DNA of 64,000 nucleotides from Anaeromyces robustus (GCA_002104895.1 MCFG01000044.1:130001-194000), one strand, 5' to 3'; positions 26,213 to 36,998 are shown, counted from the stretch's first letter. Numbers and translations: made by a program. Notes: generated by a model from the sequence alone, not told the origin.

Positions 26213-26328
26213 CAAAATGAATTATTGTCGAATCTCTATTAAAATAATATCTTACAAAAAAAAAAAAATATTTCAAAAAAAAAACAATAGAAAAAAATAC
26301 CAATTTATTTTTTTTATATTATTTTATA

Positions 26329-26535
26329 TTGAAATATATTTTGTAATATAATAATTTATATCAAAATATATAATAATTTATATTGGAAGGATATTATTTT
26401 ATATATTGAAATATATTTTGTAATATATTAATTTATATTGGAATATATAATAATTTATATCGGAATGATATTATTATATATTGAAATATATTTTGTAATA
26501 TACTAATTTATATTGAAATATATATTATTATATAT
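26329..26535. repeat. About 76-bp tandem repeat, 2.7 copies
   Basis: The unit contains TTGAAATATATTTTGTAATA, at 26329, 26406 and 26481, followed by related TTTATATTGGAATATATAAT segments. Copies differ by a few substitutions. Confidence 0.8.
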
Positions 26536-27639
26536 TATTAATTATATATATTTTATATTCCTATTTGTATTAATTATTATATTATATATTTATTTAACTT
26601 CAAAATCTTTTTTTTTTTTTTATAACAACTAAAACATAATAAATAACACATAATAAATAAATAAATAAATAAATAAATAATAAATAATAAATAATAAAAA
26701 TAAATAATAAATAAATAAATAAATATATAAATAAATAAATAAATTAATAAATAATAAATAATAAATAATAAAATAAATAATAATAAATAATAAATAATAA
26801 ATAATAATATATATAATATATATAATAAATATAATATATATAAATGATGTTTTGTTTTTATTCTTTTTTTTTTTTTACATTGTTAATTATAATAAAAATA
26901 TAATAAAATGTAATTGATGATTAAACTCATTATCAATGCACATTATTATAAACTAAACAAACCAACCAACAATAACAATAACAATAACTAAAAAAAAAAA
27001 AAAAGAATAATATCATAAAAAATCTAATAAAATAAAATAAAAATAAAAAATAAAAAATAAAAAATAAAATTAATGAAAATCCCAAACAATTAATATTACT
27101 TCAATAAGAAATAATTTATTTTAATTTTTATCTAAAGTTATCATTTAATTAATTAATTAATTTTTTTTTTTTGTTTAATATTATGGTAAATTCTTTATCT
27201 TTATTTAGTATAAATCTTTTTTATTTATTATGGTGTGTATATAAAAAAACAAATATAAATATTTAAATATAAAGAAAAAAGTATATATAAATAAATATAT
27301 AAAGATATGAATATTTATAATATTTATAATATTTATTTTATTCTTCCTTCTTTTTATATGTATTAACAAAGTAAAAAAAATTGAACAATAGAATAAATAA
27401 TATAAATAAAAAAAAATAATATTTATCTATATCTAATATTAATCAGAGTTGTTGATCTTTGTTGAATCATCCTTATTAAAAATACAAAAAGTTTTTAATA
27501 TTTCCTTTTTAATTTATGTGGCTTATTTAATAATTCTTTGGTATTTTTATTATTTATCAAATTTTTATTTTATATAATAATATATTGGAGAGGAGGCGTA
27601 TCATATTAATAAATAAAAGTACATTTGGTAATAATTACA

Positions 27640-27903
27640 TTTTTAATATTTAAGAGAATTTAAATATGAAAACAACCAAAGATTGATTGAAAAAAAAAAT
27701 AAAATAAAAAAAAATTACCTACCAAAATTATTTTTTCCTAATGTAATCTAAATAATAACAATAATAACAAAAAAGCTTATCAATTAAATTTGAATAAACA
27801 TTTTATTTTTATGTTTATATTTAGAAAAAAAAAAGTTAAGTATTTTTTTTTTTTTCAATCTTTGGTTGTTTTCATAATTAAAAAATTTTAAACATTTTTT
27901 AAT
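27640..27903. mobile_element. MITE-like element with imperfect inverted termini
   Basis: The segment ATGAAAACAACCAAAGATTG at about 27666 recurs as its reverse complement at about 27855-27876, and homology extends outward on both sides for about 30 bp with mismatches. The 265-bp unit has no gene. The inverted arrangement and size suggest a non-autonomous transposon. Confidence 0.5.
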
Positions 27904-28002
27904 GGAAACAATTATAAATATAATGGAAACAATTACAAATATAAAATTTATGTTTTATGTTAGTTATTTTTTTTTTTTTTTGAAAAAAAATTTTTTAATT
28001 TA

Positions 28003-28033
<31 letters not shown>

Positions 28034-29006
28034 GTTTTAAAAATAGATAAATATGATTTATTTGCATTTTATTTTTTTGAAAAAATCTTCATATATTTGA
28101 TAAATATGATATTTTATTATAATAAAAATTAAAAAAGAACAATGGGAAAAAAAAATTTTTTTTAATAATATAGTAGAATATAGTAGTATTATTTATTTAT
28201 TTATTTATTAATATTATTACTATTATTACTATAATAATAATGAATAATAATAAAAAGTGTTTTTATTATTGTTTATTGTAGTGTACATTATTTATTTATT
28301 TACTTATTTATTCTTATAAAATAAATTGAAACAAAAAAAATTAAGTAAAATATATAATAAACAATGTATAAAAAACAAAATATAATAAAATAAAACAAAC
28401 AAAATAAATAAATAGTTATTAAACTAAAATATATAATGAATTATATAAAATAAAAATATAAAAATTTTTTTTTTCTTAAATATGATTAATTTGATTTTTA
28501 ATCCTATAGAGATATTTTATTTCAGAAAAATATTCTATATAAACAAAAAAATTATTATGTAGATAAAACAGAAGCAGAACAGAATTAAAAATTAATTTAA
28601 TACTTCATAATTTATTATTATTGAAGAATGAGATTATGTTTTACAAAATAAAAAAAAAAAAAAAAAAAAAAAACATGTTACTTGAAATTTTTGAATTAAG
28701 AAAATTTCAAGTAACATGTTTTTTTTTTTTTTTTAATAAAATATAGATTTTATATATTTTTATTTCAATAAAATAAAATGGAAAGGAAAACTAAATAAAG
28801 AATTGAAATTAATAAAAATAAAATATAATTCTTAACAGAAAATTTATTTATTTATTTATTTATTATTTTTTTTAATTTTTATTTTATTCTTTTAATGGTA
28901 AAAATACAATAAATAAAAATATACGTTGAAAAGTGGCGTATTACATATTTTGTACTTATATTACAGAAATTTATGTCAATAATACATAAATTATGTCGAA
29001 ATGCAC
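27904..29006. other. AT-rich spacer
   Basis: The open frame at 27902-28132 is low complexity and starts inside the inverted repeat; I do not accept it as a gene. Apart from the perfect hairpin at 28648-28735, nothing is recognisable. Confidence 0.5.
28648..28735. repeat. Perfect long hairpin with poly-A/poly-T flanks
   Basis: CATGTTACTTGAAATTTT and its exact reverse complement are separated by about 10 nt. The stem is extended by a poly-A run on the left and poly-T on the right, giving over 35 paired bases. It could be a foldback element or two head-to-head poly-A insertions. Confidence 0.6.
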
Positions 29007-29432
29007 GAATGTGTTGCATTTCGCAATATGATATGGGGCGCATATTAAGTTTTTGCAATGAGGCGCATAAAAATAAATAAAAAATGAAAAATTTTTAACA
29101 CAAATTATGAAAGCCACGTTATGAAATAAAATAATATATAATTAAAAAAATTAAATAAATAAATAAAAATATATATATATAAATAAATGAATAGAAAATA
29201 AACAAATAAATAAATATTTCTTTTTTTATTAATTAATTACAAAAAAAGAAAAATTTAAAAAAAAAATAAAAATTCATTATAAAAATTAAATATATTTATT
29301 TTATTTTTTTGATAAATGAATAATAATAAATAAAATAATAAATAGTAAATAATATAACAATATTATATATGTATATATTTATGATAATAAATAATAAATA
29401 AAAAAGCAATAAACTTTAGACACTTTAAAATT

Positions 29433-31073
29433 GGGAGAGTTGCATTTCGCAATGGGGCGCATAATTGTATAAATAATTAAATAAATAAAAATATAATATA
29501 ATGAATTATTTAATAATTTTTTTTTATTTAATAGTATTTTTTTATTTAATATTTTAATAATATTAAATATTATTTTTTAATATTGAATATTTTTTTAGTA
29601 TTTTAATAATATTTTATTTATTTTTTTTTATTTAATAATATTGAATATTTCTTCAATATTTTTTTTATTTAATGATATTGAAGAAATATTCAATATTTTT
29701 TTAATAATATTAGATATTTCTTCAATATTTTTTTATTTAATATTTTAATAATATTGAATATTTTTTTAATATTTCAAATCAAAAAAATTTTATAAAAATA
29801 TTTAAATTTATAATGAATTTTTATTTTTTTTTTTTGTAAATAAGTAATTAATAAAAAAATATTTATTTATTTGTTACTTTTCTTTATTATAAAGTTTATA
29901 TTATTTTTTTTATTTATTATTTGTTATCGTCTTTTTAAAAAAATATATATATAATACTGTTATATTATTTATTATCTATTATTATATTTATTATTATTCA
30001 TTTATCAAAAAAATAAAATAAATATATTTAATCTTATAATGAATTTTTATCATTTTTTTTTAAATTTTTCTTTTTTTGTAATTAATTAATAAAAAAAGAA
30101 ATTTTTATTTATTTGTTTATTTTCTATTCATTTATTTATATATATATATTTTTATTGGGAGAGTTGCATTTCGCAATGTTGCATTTCGCAATGGGGCGCA
30201 TGACAAAGATTTGTAGGTTGCATTTCGCAATGTTGCATTTCGCAATGGGGCGCATAATTGTATAAATAATTAAATAAATAAAAATATAATATAAAGAATT
30301 ATATAATATTTTTTTTTTATTTAATAATTTTTTTTTATTTAATAATATTTTTTTATTTAATGTTTTAATAATATTAAATATTTTTTTAATATTGAATATT
30401 TTTTTAGTATTTTAATAATATTTTATTTATTTTTTTTATTTAATGATATTGAATATTTCTTCAATATTTTTTTATTTAATATTTTAATAATATTGAATAT
30501 TTCTTTTAATATTTCAAATCAAAAAAATTTTATAAAAATATTTAATTTTATAATGAATTTTTATATTTTATATTTTTTTTTGTAAATAAGTAATTTATAA
30601 AAAAATATTTATTTATTTGTTTCTTTTCTTTATTCTAAAATTTATATTATTTATTATTTGTTATCGTCTTTTTAATAAAAATACATATATAATACTGTTA
30701 TATTATTTATTATCTTTTTATTTTATTTATTATTATTCATTTATCAAAAAAATAATATAAATATATTTAATTTTAAAATAAATTTTTTTTTTTTTTTAAT
30801 TTTTTTACTTTTTTTTTTTGTAATTAAATAATTAATAAAAAACGAAATATTTATTTATTTATTTATTTTCTATTCATTTATTTATATATATATTTTTTAT
30901 TTATTTATTTAATTTTTTTAAATTCTATTTTATTTTATTTCATAACGTGGCTTTCATAATACGTGTTAAAAAATTTTTCATTTTTTATTTATTTTTATGC
31001 GCCTCATTGCAAAATTTTAATATGCGCCCCATATCATATTGCGAAATGCAACATTGCGAAATGCAACACATTC
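29433..31073. mobile_element. MULE-like non-autonomous element, 1641 bp, with 9-bp target duplication
   Basis: Ends: GGGAGAG plus one TTGCATTTCGCAATG iteron at 29433, and two iterons plus the reverse complement of GAATGTG ending at 31073. The bases flanking both ends are identical: TTTAAAATT at 29424-29432 and 31074-31082, a perfect 9-bp target-site duplication. A second internal GGGAGAG-iteron block at 30157 starts a near repeat of the first 725 bp, so the element carries a partial internal tandem duplication. The interior is AT-rich and non-coding. A 9-bp duplication and structured ends fit Mutator-like elements. Confidence 0.75.
30157..30261. repeat. Internal double iteron block
   Basis: Two TTGCATTTCGCAATG units and GGGGCGCATGAC, then about 20 bp of spacer, then two more units and GGGGCGCATAATTG. 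This is the start of the duplicated part of the 1641-bp element and shows that whole termini can be copied in tandem. Confidence 0.8.
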
Positions 31074-31082
31074 TTTAAAATT

Positions 31083-32173
31083 AAATCTTAAATTTTTTTG
31101 ATTTGAAAAATTTTTAATATAAAATGAAAGAAATTTTAAAAACTGGAATTCTAGCTCATTAAAAGCGGTTAAAAAAAAATTGAATTATGGTTTAATTATT
31201 TATTTGATTTAAATAAATATAAATTATAACAAGTGAAGATGATCACTAAAATTATAACAATCAATTAATTATAATTGATTGTTATAATTATTCTAAAAAT
31301 ATAAATCTAATTCAATAATGATTAAAGAATTTTAATTCTCATTGAATTGGGTTAGTTTGGAAAATATCAATATATTTATTAATAAATAATAATAATATTA
31401 TTTTAAATAAAAAAAGAATATTAAATGTTATTAAAATATTAATAATAAAAGTAAAGTTTAATAGAACAAAACAAATATAAAATTTAAAAAAATACTAAAA
31501 TTTTAAAAAAAAAAAAACTAATAATAAATAAAAAAATATTCAAAAAATATTCAATATTATTAAAATATTAAATAAAAAATAATCAGAAATATTCAATATT
31601 ATTAAAATATTAAGAAAAAAAGAATATTAAATGTTATTAAATAAAAAAATATAAAAAAAATATTAAATAATTTTATAATTTATTATTTATTTATTTATAT
31701 ATTATATTTTTATTTATTTAATTATTTATATAATTATGCGCCCCATTGCGAAATGCAACATTGCGAAATGCAGCTCTCCCCATCTATTTAATATTTTCAC
31801 CTGACAATAACTTTGATATGCAGGACTTTTATGTGCGTTGGTCGCTTTTAATAGTATAATTATATTTTATTATTTATTTCATTAATTATTTAATTTTATT
31901 ACCAGAAAAATACCTCCGATCTAATAATTCCAAGACGAAGGATTATTAAATTGAAAAATTTAAAAAAAATAATATAAAAATTAATAATTTTAAATAGTTA
32001 TTTAATATCTAATATATAAGAATATAAACTAATATATTATATAATATATATTAAGAATATAGTAATAATATAAGAATTATTTAAAATAATAATATATATA
32101 GTAATATATTTAGCTATATAATAATAAGTAAATTATTACTATATTTTGATTATACGTTAATATACTATAATAT
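31083..32173. other. Sequence between MULE-like copies
   Basis: The left part (31083-31780) is the resumed half of the older element. An inverted repeat at about 31248-31290 (AATTATAACAATCAATTAAT and complement) lies here. The rest is AT-rich without genes; a GC-richer patch near 31800-31930 gives no convincing open frame. Confidence 0.4.
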
Positions 32174-32182
32174 TAATAATAC

Positions 32183-33113
32183 GAATGTGTTGCATTTCGA
32201 AATATGATATGGGGCGCATATTAAATTTTTGCAATGAGGCGCATAAAAAATAAATAAAAAAATGAAAAATTTTTTAACACAAATTATGAAAGCCACGTTA
32301 TGAAATAAAATAAAATAGAATTTAAAAAAATTAAATAAATAAATAAAAAATATATATATAAATAAATGAATAGAAAATAAATAAATAAATAAATATTTCT
32401 TTTTTTATTAATTATTTAATTACAAAAAAAAAAAGTAAAAAAATTAAAAAAAAAAAAAAATTTATTTTAAAATTAAATATATTATTTTTTTGATAAATGA
32501 ATAATAATAAATAAAATAAAAAGATAATAAATAATATAACAGTATTATATATGTATTTTTATTAAAAAGACGATAACAAATAATAAATAAAAAAATAATA
32601 TAAATTTTAGAATAAAGAAAAGAAACAAATAAATAAATATTTTTTTATAAATTACTTATTTACAAAAAAAAAATATAAAATATAAAAATTCATTATAAAA
32701 TTAAATATTTTTATAAAATTTTTTTGATTTGAAATATTAAAAGAAATATTCAATATTATTAAAATATTAAATAAAAATTACAATTAAATAAAAAAAATAT
32801 TCAAAAAATATTCAATATTATTAAAATATTAAATAAAAAAATATTGAAGAAATATTCAATATCATTAAATAAAAAAAATAAATAAAATATTATTAAAATA
32901 CTAAAAAAATATTCAATATTAAAAAAAATATTTAATATTATTAAAACATTAAATAAAAAAATATTATTAAATAAAAAAAAATTATTAAATAAAAAAAAAA
33001 TATTATATAATTCTTTATATTATATTTTTATTTATTTAATTATTTATACAATTATGCGCCCCATTGCGAAATGCAACATTGCGAATTGCAACATTGCGAA
33101 ATGCAACTCTCCC
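32183..33113. mobile_element. MULE-like non-autonomous element, 931 bp, intact, with 9-bp target duplication
   Basis: It begins GAATGTGTTGCATTTCG and ends in three iterons (one mutated) followed by CTCTCCC. The flanks are identical 9-mers, TAATAATAC, at 32174-32182 and 33114-33122. Internal sequence matches the 1641-bp element in reverse orientation from end to end, including AACACAAATTATGAAAGCC and the A/T-rich core. No protein is encoded, so mobility would need a transposase in trans. This copy defines the family: asymmetric outer 7-mers (GAATGTG and GGGAGAG), 1-3 iterons, then GGGGCGCAT. Confidence 0.8.
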
Positions 33114-33122
33114 TAATAATAC

Positions 33123-33593
33123 ATGAGAATATTAAAAACATATATAATAAAATAATTATATAATATATAAAAATAAAAGAACTATTTAATTTAATATAAT
33201 AAAGAATAAATATTTAATATATAATAAAAATATAAATAATAAATTATTTTAATAATTATTATTAAGAAAAAATATAAATATAATATTTAATAATTATTAT
33301 TAAATATACTAATATGTTGCTACACATATTAGTTTTATATTAATTTTAATATTTGAAGAAGTTGTCTTTGATTCTTTCATATTAAATAAATGTATTAATT
33401 ATTAAATATATTAAATAAATAAATTATATGAATAAAATAAATTAACAGTATATATTAAAATTTAATTAATTAATTATTTATTAAATTTAGTAAATAAATA
33501 ATTAAATTTAATAAATAAAAAAATATTCAAGCCATTTTACGAAATACAAGTTTTTGAAATACAAATTTTCGAAATACAACACAGGAAGTGTGC
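33123..33593. other. AT-rich spacer with iteron-like motifs at its right edge
   Basis: Mostly AT. At 33531-33583, three CGAAATACAA-type motifs (one as TGAAATACAA) recur at about 16-bp spacing just before the next element and may be a third, diverged iteron set. A short hairpin (ACTAATATGT and complement) lies at about 33308-33332. Confidence 0.45.
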
Positions 33594-34360
33594 GAATGTG
33601 GTGCATTTCGCAATCGTGCATTTCGGAATCTGTGGCGCATGAAATTTTATATATTAAATAAATGAATAAATAAATAAATAATAATTAAAAATTATAATTA
33701 ATAATTACAAATTAAAAAATGAAATAAAATGAAATAAAAATAATTATAATAAAATCAAAGAATTGAAAAAAAAAATACAAAAGAATACAAAAAAAATTTA
33801 AAAAAGAAAGATTCAAGTTATTCATTAACTTTTACAAACAAACAAAAATCATATTTTTTCAAAGTCTTTTATTTTATTTAATATTTTATAATATTTTTCA
33901 TTTATATTTAAAATTATTTATATACAATATTTTAATTTATTTTATTATTAAATTGTAATAATAATAACTAAAATTTTAATAAAATAATAAAAAAATAAAA
34001 AAATATTTATTTAATGATTTTTTAAACATAATTGATATTATTATTTTTACTAAATAAGATTGACATTGATATTGATAATATTTTTATACTAAAAAATTTG
34101 ATATTGATATTAATAATAATATATTTATATTAAAAATTTTGATATTGATATTAATAATATTTTTATACTAAAAATTTTGATATTGATATTAATTATATTT
34201 TAATTATAGTTAAATAGATCAGTTTTAGATATAATTTAGCTAAAAACTAGCTAAAAAAAATCTTAAAGTAATTTTATTTCCTTATATTGTTACAAGAACA
34301 ATAATTAAGCATAACATATAATTTAAAAAGGTTAGAAAAATACTAATTTATAATAAAAAA

Positions 34361-34740
34361 TTAGTATTTTTTATTATTTAAATCAATTAAGCAATTATAC
34401 CATAATTCAACAATATCTTTTCTATCATATCCATTATAAATATAATCTTTTTCCATATACTTATAATTTTCAATTATATTTTTTATTTCATCAGTTTTTT
34501 AATTATTTTTTGTTTTTTTTTCCAGATTCCATTAATTCTCATTTCGTAATCATTGTAGGAAAAGGATTCTTCTTTTTTTAATATATAAATTAATTTAAAA
34601 AATGAAGATTTTTTTGGAAATAAATTATTTAAGTAATTATTAAAATATTCTGAAGCATTATTTGTTATATGCTCTATATTCTTATAATAATTCCAATAAT
34701 TAGTATTATATTTATGTAAATAATTATTTTTAAAATATAA
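34361..34740 (-). pseudogene. Mutator-like (MULE) transposase C-terminal relic
   Basis: Minus-strand reading gives NYLHKYNTNYWNYYKNIEHI, then TNNASEYFNNYLNNLFPKKS, SFFKLIYILKKEES and EMRINGIW, then, after a frameshift in a poly-A run near 34500-34525, IKNIIENYKYMEKDYIYNGY and VELWYNCLIDLNNKK to a stop at 34361-34363. The W-N-x-Y ... TNN-x-x-E-x-x-N-x-x-L order followed by a Phe/Lys-rich segment and LKKEE matches the region after the catalytic core in MULE transposases. The catalytic DDE part is absent. This is a dead fragment, and it supports assigning the surrounding element to the Mutator superfamily. Confidence 0.6.
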
Positions 34741-35015
34741 TAGTTTTATTTATTTAATGATAACAGAACAAGTCCTTTTTTATATACAATTTTTAACAAA
34801 ATATTATTTAAAAGATTATTAATAAAATAATATTTAATTTTATTTAATTATTTATGTATTTATTTATTTATATATTTATTATTTATTACAATAATTATTT
34901 ATTTAATAATTATAATAGTTTTATTTATTTAATGATAACAGAACAAGTCCTTTTTTATAATACAATTTTTAACAAAATATTATTTAAAAGATTATTAATA
35001 AAATATTATTTTGAT
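34741..35015. repeat. Direct repeat, period 175 bp
   Basis: A segment of about 100 bp beginning TAGTTTTATTTATTTAATGA at 34741 is repeated at 34916 with few differences; it includes GATAACAGAACAAGTCC. It lies inside the diverged MULE-like element. Confidence 0.8.
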
Positions 35016-35098
35016 TTTATTTAGTTATTTATATATTTATTTATTTATTTTTGATAAATGTGGCTATAAAATATTTTATCATCAAGCCACATACAATA

Positions 35099-35150
35099 AT
35101 GCACGATTCCGAAATGCACGATTCCGAAATGCACGATTCCGAAATGCACT
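35099..35150. repeat. Iteron array at element end
   Basis: Three perfect copies of GATTCCGAAATGCAC (reverse complement of GTGCATTTCGGAATC) plus a partial one, next to the terminal CTTCTCCCC. The short open frame that reads MHDSE repeats here is an artefact of this array. Confidence 0.85.
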
Positions 35151-35411
35151 TCTCCCCAACTCTTCTAATTACATATTCTATTATTAATACATTACGTTTT
35201 CCATTTATAAAAATTATTTATAACAAAAATTATGTTAAATAAAAAGTTTTTCTATTTTTATTTTTTAAACATTAATAAAAATAAACTGAATTAAATTAAG
35301 CTAACATAAAAAAAATAATTGAAATAAAATTATTAGAGTAGAAATAATTAATATTTTTATTCATAATATAGATTTTAATTAATAAATATTTTTGTATAGT
35401 AAATACTAAAA

Positions 35412-36998
35412 ATGGCTGATTTAAATATTAAAATAAAGCCAATATTAGATATTATTTTTAAAAATTTATTTGGAGAGAAAAGAAATCAAAAGTTTATGAT
35501 CAATTTTTTAAATTCTATATTAAATCGTGAAGGAAATGATCGTATTATAGCAATAGAATATTTAAAAACAGGAAATACCCCAATTCAAGTAAATAAAAAA
35601 TTAGCAAAAGAAAATGAAAGAAAAAGAAAAAGAACTGAAGAAAAAAGTATTGATGATTTTGGTAAATTTGGAGATTTGGATATATTAGTGAAAAATACTT
35701 CAAACAAAATTAATGATAATAATATTGATGACAATGATGATAATAATATTGATGACAATGATGATAATATTGATGACAATGATGATAATAATAATGATAA
35801 TAATAATATCAATGCTCTTTATTTAAATAATAATTATTATCAAAATATTTATAGAGAAGCAGAATCTGATATTGATGAATATAACTATTGTAACATTGAC
35901 AAAAATTACATAGAAAATTTTAAAAATAAAGCAAAATTTGAGATAAATTCTCTATTATTGAATATTAAAAATGAAATAAATAATTACATAAAAAAAACCA
36001 TAATCAAATTTAATAATGATAATGCAAGTGATGATGTAGATGATGAAAAATTGAAAGCCATCATGAAAACAAATACAAAGAAATTAGTAAATGAATTCTT
36101 AAAAGAAATATATAATGAACAAAGTTATAGATTAACTGATTTAGAAAACAATATAATTAATTATATTATTACGAAATTTTGTGAATTAAATGATGAAGAT
36201 GGAATAAGAGTTAAAGCAAAAACAAATTCTGATGAATATTTAAACATTGAAATTCAAGTACAAAAAACTGGTAATATGTTTAAAAGATCATTGTATTATG
36301 CATCTGGTGTAATTTTTCAATCATTACCAAGAGGAAATAAATATAATGATATGCCTAACTTAATTATGATAAATATACTTAATTATAAATTATTTAAAAA
36401 TACTGAAAAAGAAAAATTAAAATATCATTGGGTTTTTACCTTTAAAGAAAAAGATACAAACGAAGAAAAAGATTTTAAAGGTTTACTAAATATCCATTTC
36501 ATTGAACTACCAAAATATAAAAGATTAAATCAAAAAGTCTTACAAAATAAATACCCTTGGATACTTTTATTAAATGACCCAAATAATAAATATTTCAAAG
36601 AGAAGGAAGCGCCTCAAATATATTTAGATGCAAGAAATGAATTAATAACTTTACAAAAAAATCCTGAATTAGTAGAAATAATTAGACGAAGAGAAAAAGA
36701 GTGGACTGATTATATATCAGAAAAATATGAAATAAAAATGGAAACAAAAAGAGAAAAAGATATTGAACATATATTTAATTTATTAGTTTATTTGCCTTTG
36801 GAATTAGTATTAAACTTTGACTTTCCTAAAGAAGAAGTAAATTGTATTAATCGATTTATGACTGATAGAAATTATAGCATTGAAATGTTATCGAAACAGT
36901 TAAATTTTAAAAAAAGTAAATTACTTGAATTTTATAATAAATCTCAATCAATTAAAAATAAAAGTACAAAACGAATAAAAGTGTTAGAAAATAATTAA
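35412..36998 (+). CDS. Rpn/PDDEXK_2-family nuclease (transposase-like), 528 aa
   Basis: Intronless. The N-terminus (KPILDIIFKNLFGEKRNQKF followed by INFLNSIL) is the signature of PD-(D/E)XK-family putative transposases related to recombination-promoting nuclease Rpn. FGDLDILVK (residues 86-94) supplies a candidate catalytic Asp and NIEIQVQ (278-284) the E-x-Q motif. ASGVIFQ, PNLIMINILNYKLF and IHFIELPK are further conserved pieces. Between Asp and E-x-Q the family normally has about 15 residues; here about 185 intervene, including an Asn/Asp tandem-repeat tract (101-133) and a predicted helical stretch. The strand before E-x-Q (RVKAKTNSDEYLNIEIQ) looks like a second copy of the Asp strand but lacks the Asp. 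Length exceeds the usual 300 or so. Function in fungi is unproven; the family is DNA-cleaving in bacteria. Confidence 0.8.
   Translation: MADLNIKIKPILDIIFKNLFGEKRNQKFMINFLNSILNREGNDRIIAIEYLKTGNTPIQVNKKLAKENERKRKRTEEKSIDDFGKFGDLDILVKNTSNKINDNNIDDNDDNNIDDNDDNIDDNDDNNNDNNNINALYLNNNYYQNIYREAESDIDEYNYCNIDKNYIENFKNKAKFEINSLLLNIKNEINNYIKKTIIKFNNDNASDDVDDEKLKAIMKTNTKKLVNEFLKEIYNEQSYRLTDLENNIINYIITKFCELNDEDGIRVKAKTNSDEYLNIEIQVQKTGNMFKRSLYYASGVIFQSLPRGNKYNDMPNLIMINILNYKLFKNTEKEKLKYHWVFTFKEKDTNEEKDFKGLLNIHFIELPKYKRLNQKVLQNKYPWILLLNDPNNKYFKEKEAPQIYLDARNELITLQKNPELVEIIRRREKEWTDYISEKYEIKMETKREKDIEHIFNLLVYLPLELVLNFDFPKEEVNCINRFMTDRNYSIEMLSKQLNFKKSKLLEFYNKSQSIKNKSTKRIKVLENN

Larger units (their letters stand above)
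22930..27639. other. Gene-poor AT-rich region
   Basis: Upstream of the ANKRD13-like gene. It contains simple repeats: (TTTA)n at 25284-25466 and 25890-26000, (ATAA)n at 24243-24370 and 26656-26815, and the tandem repeats listed below. I find no frame with non-repetitive protein composition, no tRNA and no element with coding capacity. Confidence 0.55.
29007..31780. mobile_element. MULE-like element, older copy split by a nested insertion
   Basis: The left end at 29007 reads GAATGTG, then TTGCATTTCGCAAT, then ATGGGGCGCAT and the subterminal AACACAAATTATGAAAGCCACG. The copy runs to about 29432, is interrupted by the element at 29433-31073, and resumes near 31083, ending at 31780 in two iterons and CTCTCCC. 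Both halves match the intact copy at 32183-33113 in the same orientation, so I infer one element split by the later insertion. No target duplication is seen around the outer ends. No coding capacity. Confidence 0.6.
33594..35157. mobile_element. Diverged MULE-like element with transposase relic
   Basis: The left end is GAATGTG, then GTGCATTTCGCAATC and GTGCATTTCGGAATC and TGTGGCGCATG. The right end, read inward, is GGGGAGAA, three GTGCATTTCGGAATC units and a partial fourth. The layout is the same as in the neighbouring family (outer 7-mer, 15-bp iterons, GGCGCAT on one side) but the iteron differs. A MULE transposase C-terminal relic lies inside on the minus strand. No clear target duplication is visible, so the true ends may differ by a few bases. 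Confidence 0.65.

Noticed and set aside
25845-26351. Two short open frames, plus strand
   Set aside because: They are translations of TTTA arrays and of the 12-bp TGTGTTATGCTG repeat.
27902-28132. 76-codon open frame starting METIINIMETITNI
   Set aside because: Low complexity and begins inside an inverted-repeat element; no conserved composition.
29007-35157. Iterated 15-bp units as a CRISPR or replication origin
   Set aside because: The units are adjacent without unique spacers, lie at element termini and are flanked by target duplications.
35051-35242. Open frame with MHDSE repeats
   Set aside because: It is the translation of the terminal iteron array of a mobile element.
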